64,000 nucleotides of DNA from Enoplolaimus lenunculus (GCA_030248215.1 JASANG010002494.1:1-64000); one strand, 5' to 3'; counted from the first letter of the stretch, positions 39,901 to 48,699 are shown. A program made the numbers and translations. The notes: generated by a model from the sequence alone, not told the origin.

Positions 39901-42900
39901 TTATAATACTGTTCCCCTATGTTCTTCACATTGGCGAAAAAAGCATTCAGCTGCAACCGACCAATAAGGGTGGTGCTATACTTTTGATGACGTCATGCAC
40001 CGTCCCACGTCCGATATCGTATGGTGACGGACGGCGCCGGACTGTACCGTACGACAAGTATGGCGTCATTCTAATGTTGCTAATGGTCCGCGTGATATAT
40101 ATACACTTATGAGTATATATTAAACAGTTTTAAATCCTAATCCTAAGTTTATGCCTCTCATTCTCAAATGTGTGTAGCATCTATCATCAGTTAGCAATTC
40201 AAATTGAATCGTTCGCTTGTTTTAAGTTACACGGCATATTCAATGGCGGATCCACGGAGGGGGCCACCCCGGCCGTGGCCCCCCAACAGCATCTCGACAA
40301 AAAGTATATAGTGTCAATTGCTGTTCTACGCTGTTTATTTCTCTGTTTTATACACGGCCCTGGAGTCATTTATGCGCTACAATTAGGGATAATAGACATT
40401 TATGGACTCTAAACCAGGGTTTAAGGACTCTACCCGCTTACGGATTCATATTAGGGATACGGACTCCTATTAATTGGGACTCAAAATGGGGACCCCCTTC
40501 TTATTTGGGTCACTACAGTATGGGTCAAAAGTAAGCTTATTACCTATGAAATTTTGCCCCCCCCCATTTTGAGATCCTGGATCCGCCTCTGGGCATATTG
40601 CCTGATTTGTAGCATACATTTAAGAATACGGGTATATAAGATATTTAGGCCAATGAAACCAACAGAACCGCAGCAATAATGAAAGCGTAACCAAAGCCTA
40701 AGCCTATGTTGAAGCCTCAAAATGTTAGTCTAAGGATTGCGTTATACTTTTGTTGACGTCCGGCGCCATCCGCCACCCGTACGGCGCCGTCTGTCACCAT
40801 CCTTCATCTTACGTCACCGTGCGGTATTGTACGTGATTTACGCACGTACGATACCGTATGGTGACAAACGGCGCCGGACGGTGACGAACGACGCCGCACG
40901 ACAAGTATAGCGCAACCCTAAAGCTTACGCTTACTCTACTGCAGTGCCGCAGAAAAACGAACTGCCGCTGATCTATGCCTGATCCGATATTTAGTATTTA
41001 GGTAACTCTAGTGCCCTGTAAAGTTAAAGGTGGAATTTAGAACTGCTGCCCACTCTCAGCTCCCTTAACTTCACTAGATAGTAGCCCTTTCACCAGGATG
41101 ACACGTCACCCGTGTTCGGAGTGGGTACATCCTGAGGATCTAACCCGAGATGATGGACATATCCACATTTCTGCATGCCCAGTGTCTTGCTTACATCAAT
41201 ACAACCTTCGTCGAGTGATACTATTTGCCGATTTCCAACTCGACCCACGATCGAGTAACATCCGTTATCCGGATATATGTACACGTAATCTTGGTCAGTT
41301 TTCCGTCTCGGTTCAAACCGGATACACGTTTGCTTCCGGAATTGTTCCATCGCTTTTGCGATCACTAGTTTCGAATACCTTCCGTACCTGAAAATAAAAT
41401 AAAAATGTAAACGTTGACTTTGAAACGAACCAATCTGTACACCAAGAGAGGTCGTGTTGGACAACATACCCTTTCCGTAAGCGATGGTCCCCGATCCGAT
41501 TCCGATATCATAGCGCGTGATGCGCTTGTTTTCGGAAATTGTCGTGTAAATAAACACTCGTATCAGCGAGCTTGAAGTTTACGGGTCCGTCGAACTTACA
41601 GGAGATTCCCGACCCCTTCCGTCCGTCTCGGTTTAAATAAGCTCGCCTGAGCCGGCGGGTCGTATCCTAAAACTAAGGTGATCATCCCCATAAAATATAA
41701 CAGGTCCCAAGGATTTCGTAAGAATTTGTGCCGGTTGTTTAAATGCTTGTAAAATGGATCACTTGTGCCATCGGATCGGATATTTGATCCGTCGAGATTT
41801 ATCGCCGCACTCTGTTACGTCCCTGCTCGAAAAGCTTTAACCGAAACGGTTGTATGGCAGCGTCGCTCAATGGTTTCAACAGTGGATCGACAACCGGTAA
41901 GTCGTGGGTTCGAGTCCAGCCCGAACCGTAGCAAAGTTTAGTGTGAAGGATGCTCTACAGCATTGATTTTGAACAACAAATTTTCTATTTTTATAATTTG
42001 AATTTGTCCGACGCTGTCTACGTTCGAATCCAGTTTGGGAATTGATATTTTTTCAATTGTAGCAGCTTGCATGTAGCGGCCCAGTATACGGATCCGAGTT
42101 CGTTGAAAAATATAACGAGTCATCGAGTAAACAAACGGTGATTTGGACAGAGTTGAAATTTTTGTCAAAAATTTCACGTATCTGTTTCGGATATATTTTG
42201 AAATAGTTATTAATTCTAGCCAGTATGAGTCATGTGTACACTTAGGTGAGTGAAATAAACAAACATCCCTTAAGATGTTGAAAGTATAACCAGGGGGGAT
42301 AGGGGTCCAATCCTCCCCAATTTGGAACCTGTGAAAATATCATTCTTCAAAGGCCTGCTTATGTCCATGTAAGTCATAAGGTCACTATAGCTGTCCCGTA
42401 GCTAGAATTGATCCCGGAGCGAGGATCAACCAGCGCTAGAAAAATTAGTTACTCTTGATTATATATCTGTATTATTAAAGCTGGAACACCCCAAATACGT
42501 ATTTTGGGCAGAATTCCAGTTGTTGTAATGATTGTTTGAAATGTAAAACAAGAGAGCATATATAACGTGCAATAGAACACATTCTTAAACAGTTTTGTGA
42601 CGAATATTTAAGTGTTGCAAATTTGTAACCACGTTATATTAGTATACAGTTTATTATACACTGCAAAAAATGGTGAGTCAAATTGACTCTCCCCGAAATA
42701 GGCTTTGTTATTTTAAATATTGTTGTGCTAAGAAGTGAGAAAGTCGATGAGCAGACACTGAATTACAATCGCTTACCTGCTTGATATCAGATACGGTATT
42801 CTGCCATGTGGCCACGTTTGTCTTCTGTAGTAAACTGCGCTGCGAGCAATTTGGTGTCTGAAAAAGTTTAAAAAACGTAAATAATGCATAGACGACAAAA

Positions 42901-44078
42901 CAAACATCCTTGGTGAAGTATGGGTTTTGAGTAATGGCAACATCCTGGCAAGCCTACAACTACTGGACGCGTTGGGAGAGCGTTCCCAACGAACGTCTTC
43001 ACCCCCTCAACATCCCGTTTACCCGTTAGAATCGTGAATTAGCAGTGATTTATCATCGACCACTTGTCGTTCGTCGATATCGCCTTGAAATTTGTTCGCT
43101 CTCAAGATTTGATCTCCATCCAGTTTAGACCATTGCTCCGGTAGTAGAATTTCGGTCAAATTACGTTCTTCAAATCCATCGTCGAGATCTTCGAAATCAC
43201 GTGACGTCAGAAATGTTGCCGTGTCTTCGATTGAGTTGTCTACAACCTGAAAAATAAGTTTTTTAACCTGGATCGTTGCTAACGAGGCCTGAATAGTCCG
43301 TTGAAGTTATCTCGTAGAAAGATTGCTTTCCTGTTGGAATATCTGTAGCTGTACAACTGGAAACATATGTTGATTATCAATTACTTTAGCACTACTGTCC
43401 GGTAGTCACCATTGCCAAGCGGGGCCTCAAGCTGACATAGCTTAGTGGTGATGGTTTACGCCATTCACTAGAGACCCCGAGTTCAAATCAGCTAGAAAAT
43501 CGACCTTAATAAAAAGACAATATTTAAGCGATAAGAAATTCGGCCCATGTATAGAAAGAACGGGTTCAGATCGTTTTCTGGAGGGGCTATACTAGAGTCA
43601 GTTTACACTTAGGACTAATTTTTTGTTTAGGCTTAAGCTAAGGCTTAGGAATACGCTCATCCATACGCTTAGGCTTAGGCTGAGGCATAGAAATATGCTT
43701 ATAGTACTGTTCCGGCCCTGTTCTATACATGGGCCTGAAATTCAATTTAACAGCTTCCCAATATGCTTTGCGCTACTTAGTACAAGCTTTGTATATGAAA
43801 TATTATTACACCGAGTCATTTCTGGTCAAGCTCCTACAGTTGAGTGGTGATGACAAACACTTCCCATGTGTGCGTTTTAGGTTGTAATCCAAGGGTGTGA
43901 AAGTAGATGTCAGACGAAATAGAAAATATTTACGTGAGAAAGGGTTAACGAAATATTATTTAAAAACCAAACTTACATCTTTGGACGTGTATTGTGGCTG
44001 ATTGGATTGGCAAGACGCGAATAGTTGTATTAGCGAAATAAGCACCTGAATATTTATATAAGCGTAGGGAGATTTCAT
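36377..44078 (-). CDS. Secreted astacin metalloprotease with three ShKT domains (7 exons)
   Basis: This is a zinc endopeptidase of the astacin (M12A) family, secreted and activated by prodomain removal. It resembles nematode NAS proteins with ShKT tails. Exons on the minus strand: 44078-43977, 43246-43023, 42857-42777, 41387-41195, 39721-39495, 37684-37539, 36927-36377. They total 1,524 bases, 507 residues plus stop, and every splice phase closes. Residues 1 to about 24 form a signal peptide (MKSPYAYINIQVLISLIQLF). The prodomain has the aspartate-switch motif FQGD (87-90). The mature domain starts near 115-124 (RRQTWPHGRIPYLIS). Zinc ligands are His206, His210 and His216, with catalytic Glu207 in HELMHVTGFYHE. 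The Met-turn is SIMHY (261-265). Residues 325-507 hold three six-cysteine ShKT domains. An ATTAAA about 40 bases past the stop could serve polyadenylation. Nothing appears broken. Confidence 0.94.
37139..37400. mobile_element. CCCTTTC element with decayed tRNA-like core
   Basis: The ends CCCTTTCATTCA and, in reverse, CCTTTTCTCACATA are inverted partners, flanked by ATAA on both sides (37,135-37,138 and 37,401-37,404). The middle (about 37,255-37,335) resembles the tRNA-like segment of the copy at 46,374, with CGCCTCCCACC kept. The B box is altered. Confidence 0.6.
37710..38019 (+). mobile_element. Telomere-core TIR element, type B
   Basis: The ends GGCCCATGTATAGAACAGGG and, in reverse, GGCCCATGTATAGAAAAGGG are nearly identical. 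The core contains about 30 CCTAAG-like hexamers, broken by GCGTATGGATGAGCCTATT units. It ends with TTAGTCTAAAGCTTAAACTG. It begins 25 bases from the acceptor side of astacin exon 6. No clear target duplication was found. Confidence 0.88.
38040..38218 (+). mobile_element. Telomere-core TIR element, type C
   Basis: The flanks GATGAGCC (38,032-38,039) and GATGAGCG (38,219-38,226) form an 8-bp duplication with one mismatch. The ends are GGCCAATGTTACTTTTAGAG and, in reverse, GGCCCATGTTACTTTTAGGG. The core is short (CCTAAGCCTAAG twice). Confidence 0.9.
38295..38506 (-). mobile_element. Telomere-core TIR element, decayed
   Basis: The flanks ATGTGTTT and ATGTGTTG (38,287 and 38,507) are an 8-bp duplication with one mismatch. 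The left end GGCTTATGTAAGGATCTTGA and the right end CAGTTCTATACATTGGTC are degraded family termini. The core has TTAGGTTTACGCTTAGG and related variants, with a partial duplication of the ATGCTTATACTACTG segment near the right end. Confidence 0.82.
39283..39465 (-). mobile_element. Telomere-core TIR element, type C
   Basis: The flanks TCACTGAG (39,275-39,282) and TCACTGAA (39,466-39,473) form an 8-bp duplication with one mismatch. The core is four TTAGGC units and neighbours. It ends 29 bases from the donor of the astacin catalytic exon. Confidence 0.9.
39495..39721 (-). CDS. Astacin catalytic exon
   Basis: This exon carries both HELMHVTGFYHEHSRSDRDD (zinc site) and YDYGSIMHYGPYAFS (Met-turn). 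The acceptor is TTATTCCAG and the donor GTAAGT. It is squeezed between two telomere-core elements, one ending 29 bases past the donor side and one starting 17 bases before the acceptor side, so most of the local intron sequence is transposon-derived. Confidence 0.95.
39739..39936 (-). mobile_element. Telomere-core TIR element, type A, next to a splice acceptor
   Basis: The ends GGCGCATGTAAAGATCAGGG and, in reverse, CGCCAATGTGAAGAACATAG belong to the type A family. The core is GGCTTGGGCTTAGGGTTAGG and variants. The element starts 17 bases upstream (minus strand) of the acceptor of the astacin catalytic exon. No target duplication was found. Confidence 0.82.
39968..40071. mobile_element. Harbinger-like MITE, TAA duplication
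   Basis: TAA lies at 39,965-39,967 and 40,072-40,074. The left end GGGTGGTGCTATACTTTTGA pairs with the right end CAAGTATGGCGTCATTC. The interior contains GGTGACGGACGGCGCCGGAC. Confidence 0.8.
40241..40591. mobile_element. hAT-like element, perfect 8-bp duplication, with nested fragment
   Basis: GGCATATT flanks both ends (40,233-40,240 and 40,592-40,599). The inverted ends are CAATGGCGGATCCACGGAGG and, in reverse, CAGAGGCGGATCCAGGATC. The centre (about 40,361-40,520) is a piece of the TA-target MITE seen whole at 34,728, so one element has been captured by the other. Confidence 0.88.
40648..40985 (+). mobile_element. Telomere-core TIR element split by a Harbinger-like MITE
   Basis: GATATTTA flanks both ends exactly (40,640-40,647 and 40,986-40,993). 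The left part runs from GGCCAATGAAACC to AATGTTAGTCTAA. The right part resumes AAAGCTTACGCTTACTC, just as in uninterrupted copies. The gap is the MITE at 40,734-40,918. Only a few CCTAAG units remain. Confidence 0.85.
40734..40918. mobile_element. Harbinger-like MITE nested in telomere-core element
   Basis: The host element's sequence TCTAAAGC is split into TCTAA and TAAAGC, which shows directly that the target duplication is TAA. The ends are GGATTGCGTTATACTTTTGT and, in reverse, GGGTTGCGCTATACTTGTCG. Between them are alternating GGCGCCG, CGTCACCG and CGGTGACG blocks. Confidence 0.88.
41847..41928 (+). ncRNA. tRNA-like sequence with A and B boxes
   Basis: GTCGCTCAATGGT resembles a pol III A box, and GGTTCGAGTCC at 41,907-41,917 is a perfect B box, at tRNA spacing. 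GGTT near the start could pair with AACC at the end. A convincing cloverleaf and anticodon could not be drawn, so this is probably a tRNA-derived repeat in the astacin intron rather than a working tRNA gene. Confidence 0.4.
42659..42711. mobile_element. Fragment of TA-target fold-back MITE
   Basis: CACTGCAAAAAATGGTGAGT after a TA, followed by CAAATTGACTCTC, equals one arm of the elements at 46,205 and 53,830. The other arm is absent. Confidence 0.65.
43437..43510 (+). ncRNA. tRNA-like remnant
   Basis: ATAGCTTAGTGGTGATGG followed by GAGTTCAAATC at B-box distance resembles the tRNA-like core of the TTAA element at 46,374. It lies in the astacin first intron and is degraded. Confidence 0.4.
43542..43735 (-). 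mobile_element. Telomere-core TIR element, type B
   Basis: The flanks AGAAATTC and TGAAATTC (43,534 and 43,736) form an 8-bp duplication with one mismatch. The right end GGCCCATGTATAGAACAGGG (reverse) is intact, and the left end has a small insertion. The core has GCTTAGGCTTAGGCTGAGGC. Confidence 0.88.
43805..43944 (+). mobile_element. Partial CCCTTTC/TTAA element with tRNA-like core
   Basis: CAAGCTCCTACAGTTGAGTG and the closing GTGAGAAAGGG-TTAA match the copy at 46,374 read in reverse. The other end is missing. Confidence 0.5.
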
Positions 44079-44163
44079 TTTCTTAGCTGTCAACTATGGA
44101 GCTGGAAATCTTGCAAAAGCTAATATTGCAATCATTGATGCTAAATAAATGCTAGAATCGATT

Positions 44164-44411
44164 GATCTAAAATATAAATTGAATAAAATTTGATATGATA
44201 ATGACATAGCTAATATGTTTGTCGATTGATCTAAAATATAAATTTAATAAAATTTGATATGATAATGACATAGCTAATATGTTTGTCGATTGACCTAAAA
44301 TATAAATTTAATAAAATTTGATATGATAATGACATAGCTAATATGTTTGTCGATTGATCTAAAATATAAATTTAATAAAATTTGATATTGTAATTACATA
44401 GCTAATATGTC
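44164..44411. repeat. 64-bp tandem repeat upstream of astacin
   Basis: Nearly four copies of a 64-base AT-rich unit (starting GATCTAAAATATAAATTTAA, ending ATGTTTGTCGATT). It starts 86 bases upstream of the astacin start codon at 44,078, so it occupies the promoter-proximal region. Confidence 0.9.
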
Positions 44412-44788
44412 TTATTTTATAAGACGTCATCTCGAGCAGTGTTAGTCCAGTGGGGCGTGGTATACGTCATCAGTCGCGTCATGTCGATAATTGTATGATG
44501 CTGCTCGCTCTTCTGAGAAGCTCAGAGTGTGTTTTAGGCTAAATATATGTGAATTATGACGCGGATACAGCGCAAATTCAACGGCATTTTGCGCCTTATC
44601 GCCGGCCCAGAAACTTTTTCGGACTGATTTTAATGTTATCGATGAATTTTTCTTCCAGTGAAGCGAGCCACCCCCCTCCATGGAAACCAATTTTCAGGGG
44701 GTCTGACGAAGATGTTCAAACAGGCTCATCCATCGGCTTTTTGTGGTTAAGGCCTTGCAATTATTACGTTTCGGATATTGTTTATTTG

Positions 44789-45056
44789 GCACATGTATAG
44801 AACAGGGCCGGATGGTTTTCCGGCGGTGTTGTAATAGAGTGACAGTTTAAGGTTTAGAATAACTTTTTTGCTTAAGCTTAGGCATAGGAATAGGCTCATC
44901 CTTACGCTTAGGTTTAGGATTAGGCTTAGGAATAGGCTCATCTTTGCGCTTAGGCTTAGTCGTTGGAATAGGCTCATCTTTACGCTTAGGCTTAGTCTTT
45001 GGAATTGGCTCATCCTTACGCTTAGGCTTAGGCTTAGACTTTGCGCCTTCTATATT
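44789..45056 (-). mobile_element. Telomere-core TIR element, type B, one end lost
   Basis: The left end GGCACATGTATAGAACAGGG is clear. The core has five rounds of GGAATAGGCTCATCTTTACG-like units with TTAGGC hexamers. The right terminus is degraded past recognition near 45,056. Confidence 0.75.
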
Positions 45057-45502
45057 TGATACACGTCATCTATAACATCCCACTATTGAGCTATATATTT
45101 AAAAAATATCATCACTAAAAGCACGCTGCGTAGTTTGAAATATTTTGAGTATAAATAACAGTAAAATTTAGTAGGTATTATGTGTCTAAAACACAGTCAA
45201 AATACAACAAAAAATAAAATACATAAAACGCCAATATATACAACATTCTCATCTATATGTTTTTTCAACTCGAGTTTAGTTGAGTTGAACTCAACTTGTG
45301 TTTGAATCATTGGATTGAATAAAATGTTACAAAAAATAGTAAATTTTTAACGAAATTTGAGGCGAAACTCTTTCTAATGAGAATAGCAGCCAGCGGATAG
45401 AGCACCAAAGAGGCTTTGTCTCTGTTAATGGTATGAAAACATAAGGGTAGTGTTTAGTTGAGATAAAGCTTACATAAACCAAATTTATCTATACTTTAGG
45501 TA

Positions 45503-45784
45503 CTGTGGGCCTCTCCAGAGGGTACCCCCTGTTATTCGGTTACGGACTGTTATTTATTTTTAACCCACCCTCCGCCACCCTTCGTTACTGATATATCCGG
45601 TATTGTAACTATCCGTTGAATTAAACCTTTACCTGTCTTGTATCAAAACCTTGAACGATTATGCAAGGTTATACTTACGAATGTACTTTCAAAACTTAAG
45701 TACGCTTTAAAGTTTCGAACTCAACTTTATTTGGTCCTGGAGTCATTTTTGCGCTACAAATAGGGATAATTGACATTTATGGAC
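45503..45784. mobile_element. Truncated TA-target MITE
   Basis: GCCTCTCCAGAGGGTACC and TTCGGTTACGGACTG match the element at 34,728, after a TA and CTGTG start. A non-homologous stretch interrupts it (about 45,630-45,730). It breaks off at 45,784. Confidence 0.6.
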
Positions 45785-46060
45785 TCGATTGGCTTTCAGG
45801 CTTAGGGGCCCATGTATAGAACAGGGCCGGAACAGTAGTATAAGCATATTCCTAAGCTTAAGCCTAAGCCTACGAGTATGGATGAGCCTATTCCTAAGTC
45901 TAAGCCTAAGCAAAAAAATTAGTCTAAAGCTTAAACTGACTCTATTACCGATCATACGGAAAACGATCCAGCACTGTTCTATACATAGACCGGCTTAGGC
46001 TTAGGCTTAGGAATACGAATACGCTTAATCTACTGTTACGCCCCTAAAAGTAACATTGGC
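45785..46060 (-). mobile_element. Older telomere-core element split by a younger one
   Basis: TTAGGC repeats at 45,799-45,806 and 45,992-46,013, and the right end CTACTGTTACGCCCCTAAAA, identify a type C copy. Its array is interrupted by the type B copy at 45,807-45,991. The left end is truncated. Confidence 0.75.
45807..45991 (+). mobile_element. Telomere-core element inserted into a telomeric array
   Basis: GGCTTAGG on both sides (45,799-45,806 and 45,992-45,999) is an exact 8-bp target duplication that is itself a telomere-repeat octamer. The ends are GGCCCATGTATAGAACAGGG and, in reverse, GGTCTATGTATAGAACAGTG. Confidence 0.9.
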
Positions 46061-46204
46061 TGCTCCGATTGTAAACGTGCGCTTGGGTTATTTTCCCTCC
46101 GTAGTTTTGGTATGTTATGATGTGGGTTATACAGGATTAACTTTAGGAAATACCAATAAAGCATACCTCCATTGTATTTGTGTTAAATTTCAAATACACT
46201 TCTA

Positions 46205-46357
46205 CACTACAGGAAATGGTGAGTCAAATTGGCTCTCTCCGACATAGGCTTTTTCTGACTACGCAAACTGAGTCAAAATTCGCTCTGCAAGAGTCAAGTA
46301 GTCAGGCAATGCCTATTTCGGAGAGAGAGTCAATTTGACCCACCATTATTTGCAGTG
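46205..46357. mobile_element. TA-target fold-back MITE
   Basis: A nearly complete hairpin. CACTACAGGAAATGGTGAGT and its partner are flanked by TA, and the inner arms carry TCTCTCCGACATAGGC and its complement. Another copy is at 53,830. Confidence 0.85.
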
Positions 46358-46373
46358 TATTAAAATGTATTAA

Positions 46374-46637
46374 CCCTTTCTCACATGAATATTTTCTATT
46401 TCCCCTGAGACATACTTTTATGCTAGGATTCGAACTCCGGTGACTGGAGTGGGAGGCGTATACCATCACCACTCAGCTATAGGAGCTTGACGCTCGAGCC
46501 CGAGGGGGCTCTCACGTCTTGTGGTGATTTAGTACTATGTATACGTGTTGCAATTGTTAAACACGGTGCGATATTACATTATTTAACGTATATATACTGC
46601 GATTAGTTGCCTATAGGCAACTCAATGTGAGAAGGGG
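46374..46637 (-). mobile_element. TTAA element carrying a tRNA-like pol III promoter
   Basis: TTAA flanks both sides (46,370-46,373 and 46,638-46,641). The inverted ends are CCCTTTCTCACAT and, in reverse, CCCCTTCTCACATTG. On the minus strand the interior (about 46,424-46,490) has TAGCTGAGTGGT, a near-perfect A box, and AGTTCGAATCC, a near-perfect B box. GCCTCCCACTCC lies between them, suggesting a tRNA-Gly(CCC) origin. A tRNA-like core inside piggyBac-type ends is unusual. Confidence 0.75.
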
Positions 46638-46779
46638 TTAAGTGACCAAAGATTTAGAATATCGTAAAACGTTTGAAAATGTAAATATTTTATTTTCATA
46701 TAAAACCAAAATTCAGCTATTAATTAAAATATATGAGTCGGTCGTAATTTTGTTCAAATCCTCGTTCGTGACCGATTAA

Positions 46780-46907
46780 CGGTGGCGTTTCACTTTTGAT
46801 GACGTCCGGCGCCGTCCGTGCGGTATCGGCCGCGAATTATTCGCGTACGATCCCGTATGACGACGGACGGTGACGGACAGCGCAGCATGATAAGTATAGC
46901 GCCACTC
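46780..46907. mobile_element. Harbinger-like MITE, TAA duplication
   Basis: TAA lies at 46,777-46,779 and 46,908-46,910. The ends CGGTGGCGTTTCACTTTTGA and, in reverse, GAGTGGCGCTATACTTATCA match the family. Confidence 0.75.
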
Positions 46908-46969
46908 TAACGCATCCCGTATGGATATTTACAATCCTATGTGAAATCTACGTTCCAGTTAGGAGTCGA

Positions 46970-47050
46970 ACCTCGGACTCTCGGGAGAGGAGACGGTATC
47001 TGCACTCGACAAAGAGACTGACGTTCCAGCTTGGATGGAGTTCTCACGAC
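46970..47050 (-). ncRNA. tRNA-like sequence, minus strand
   Basis: On the minus strand GGTTCGACTCC (46,972-46,982) is a perfect B box, and GTCGAGTGCAGATACCG lies at A-box distance. No clean cloverleaf was drawn. It is probably a tRNA-derived repeat. Confidence 0.35.
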
Positions 47051-47405
47051 TCATGGATATTTTGAGCTGTGCGTAGACGCGTATACTACATGTAGTGCAT
47101 TGTACTGATTCGCGTATACACAGTTTGCGTTTAGTTGCTCATAGTATGCTCTATGCAAGACAGTGTCACTTATCGCGTGGGTGACCACCTGTGGGTTGGC
47201 TATCGTTATCGCCGATTACATTAACCAAATTATTTTCTCTTAAATTTCAAACATTTTCTCTTAAAATTAATAGCCTAACCACAATTTTTAAAGCGACAAC
47301 TTTGAAATTAAAGGTATAGCTAATAGTTCAGAAAGGCATTGCTAACAACGTTGACCTTTAGTATATTCACCGTGTTATTCTATAGCCTATAACAGTGTTT
47401 TCCAA

Positions 47406-47643
47406 CACTGTAAATTCCAGTGAGTTGATTTTAACTCAGAATGAGTTGAATCACTCAGTCCGAGTTAACACAATCAGAACTCACAATTCTGAGATGATTC
47501 AACTCATTCTGATTATATTAATCAACTCCCCCGGTGTCAGCTTAACTCACAGTGTGAATCATGTCCACTCAGAGTGAGATATTATTAATTACTAAATAAC
47601 TAACTTTCCGTGTGAGCTGATTAACTCATTGGAATTTACAGTG
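47406..47643. mobile_element. CACTGTAAATTC-type MITE
   Basis: CACTGTAAATTCCAGTGAGT at the left pairs with AACTCATTGGAATTTACAGTG at the right, and ACTCAG/CTGAGT motifs repeat inside. A sister copy is at 52,593-52,839. The target-site length is unclear. Confidence 0.75.
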
Positions 47644-48054
47644 AATGAAGTTTCAGGGGGTGACTGTAACCGTCGATCACTCTATCCCCCCTTGTGAATT
47701 TGACACCCTTGCCATGTAAATATATTCGATTTTGATTGCAAAACGAAAAATACAGCTGTAAATATTAATAATACACGTTTTAAAACTAAAAGCGTATATG
47801 CGAGCTATGTGAACTGCAATGCAAACATGAATAATACGGAAATTTGATACCAAAGTTGATTATCCAGCCATGTATGAATATCTACTATTGGTTGCTAAGT
47901 AACGCTTTTCTACCCCTATTGATAATTATTTTAAGTTGTTTTTGGAATTGAACGCAATTGTCAATGTGGGGTCCACCACCAAAGGGAGAGGGGGTTGCGG
48001 TGTTAGGTCTGCTAGAAAAATTCAGTGCTTGCCACATAGAAGCTTGGTCCCTGT

Positions 48055-48375
48055 TACTTTGAGGGACGAGCTAATGTTTTTGCAAGACTATGGGTCCATA
48101 TAAAAATCAGCGGCGGAACGTTTTTGAGTGGGACTAGAAAAGAGTAAGCTTAAAGCTTTAAACTAATGTTTTTGCTTGGCTTTTTAGGCTTATGCTTAGC
48201 CTTAGGAACATGCTTATAACACTGTTCCGGCCCTGTTCTTTACATTGGCCAGACTATGATAGAGTAGTTTAAGCTTTGGACTATTTTTTGCTTAGGCTTC
48301 AACTTATCCAAGCGTTGAGGCTTATTCTTATAGCCTTAGGCTTAAAAATATGCTTAATGCTAAATTGCTACAGCC
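48055..48375 (-). mobile_element. Older telomere-core element interrupted by a younger copy
   Basis: The left end GGTCCCTGTTACTTTGAGGG is type C. After the insertion at 48,093-48,250 the sequence resumes ATAGAGTAGTTTAAGCTTTGG and TTGCTTAGGC repeats. The right end has decayed. Confidence 0.6.
48093..48250 (-). mobile_element. Telomere-core TIR element, perfect 8-bp duplication
   Basis: AGACTATG flanks both ends exactly (48,085-48,092 and 48,251-48,258). The ends are GGTCCATATAAAAATCAGCG and, in reverse, GGCCAATGTAAAGAACAGGG. The core is small: TTAGGCTTATGCTTAGCC. Confidence 0.92.
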
Positions 48376-48482
48376 GTCATATTGGACACAAGGTTTGGTG
48401 CCGCGTGTAAATTATATATAAAATCACCGTTTGCTTCCATATAAAAAATTTTGCTTCCTGCATCTATAGCTTACTATAGTGC

Positions 48483-48699
48483 ATGTATTCTCAAATGTGT
48501 GTAGCACCTATCCCCAGTTAGTGATAAGTCCTGTAACTTTCGAACCAGTGAATGCAGAGCCTCAAAATTCAGCACATTTTTGGCATATGACTTGTTTTAC
48601 TACTGTATTTATTTTGAGTTCAACAACTGCAATAGTTAGTCAGTTTGAAAACTTATTACAACTGATGATGGTTGCTATACATAGTTGAGAATATATGAG
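48483..48699. mobile_element. TATTCTCAAATG-type MITE, full copy
   Basis: TATTCTCAAATGTGTGTAGC then CACCTATCCCCAGTTAG at the left pairs with AACTGATGATGGTTGCTATA and TTGAGAATAT at the right. It is 217 bases long, with no coding capacity. Confidence 0.75.

Noticed and set aside
47160-47200. GGGTGACCACCTG resembles the 3' part of 5S rRNA
   Set aside because: Only 13 bases match and the rest of a 5S gene is absent. It may be chance or a tiny 5S-derived repeat fragment.
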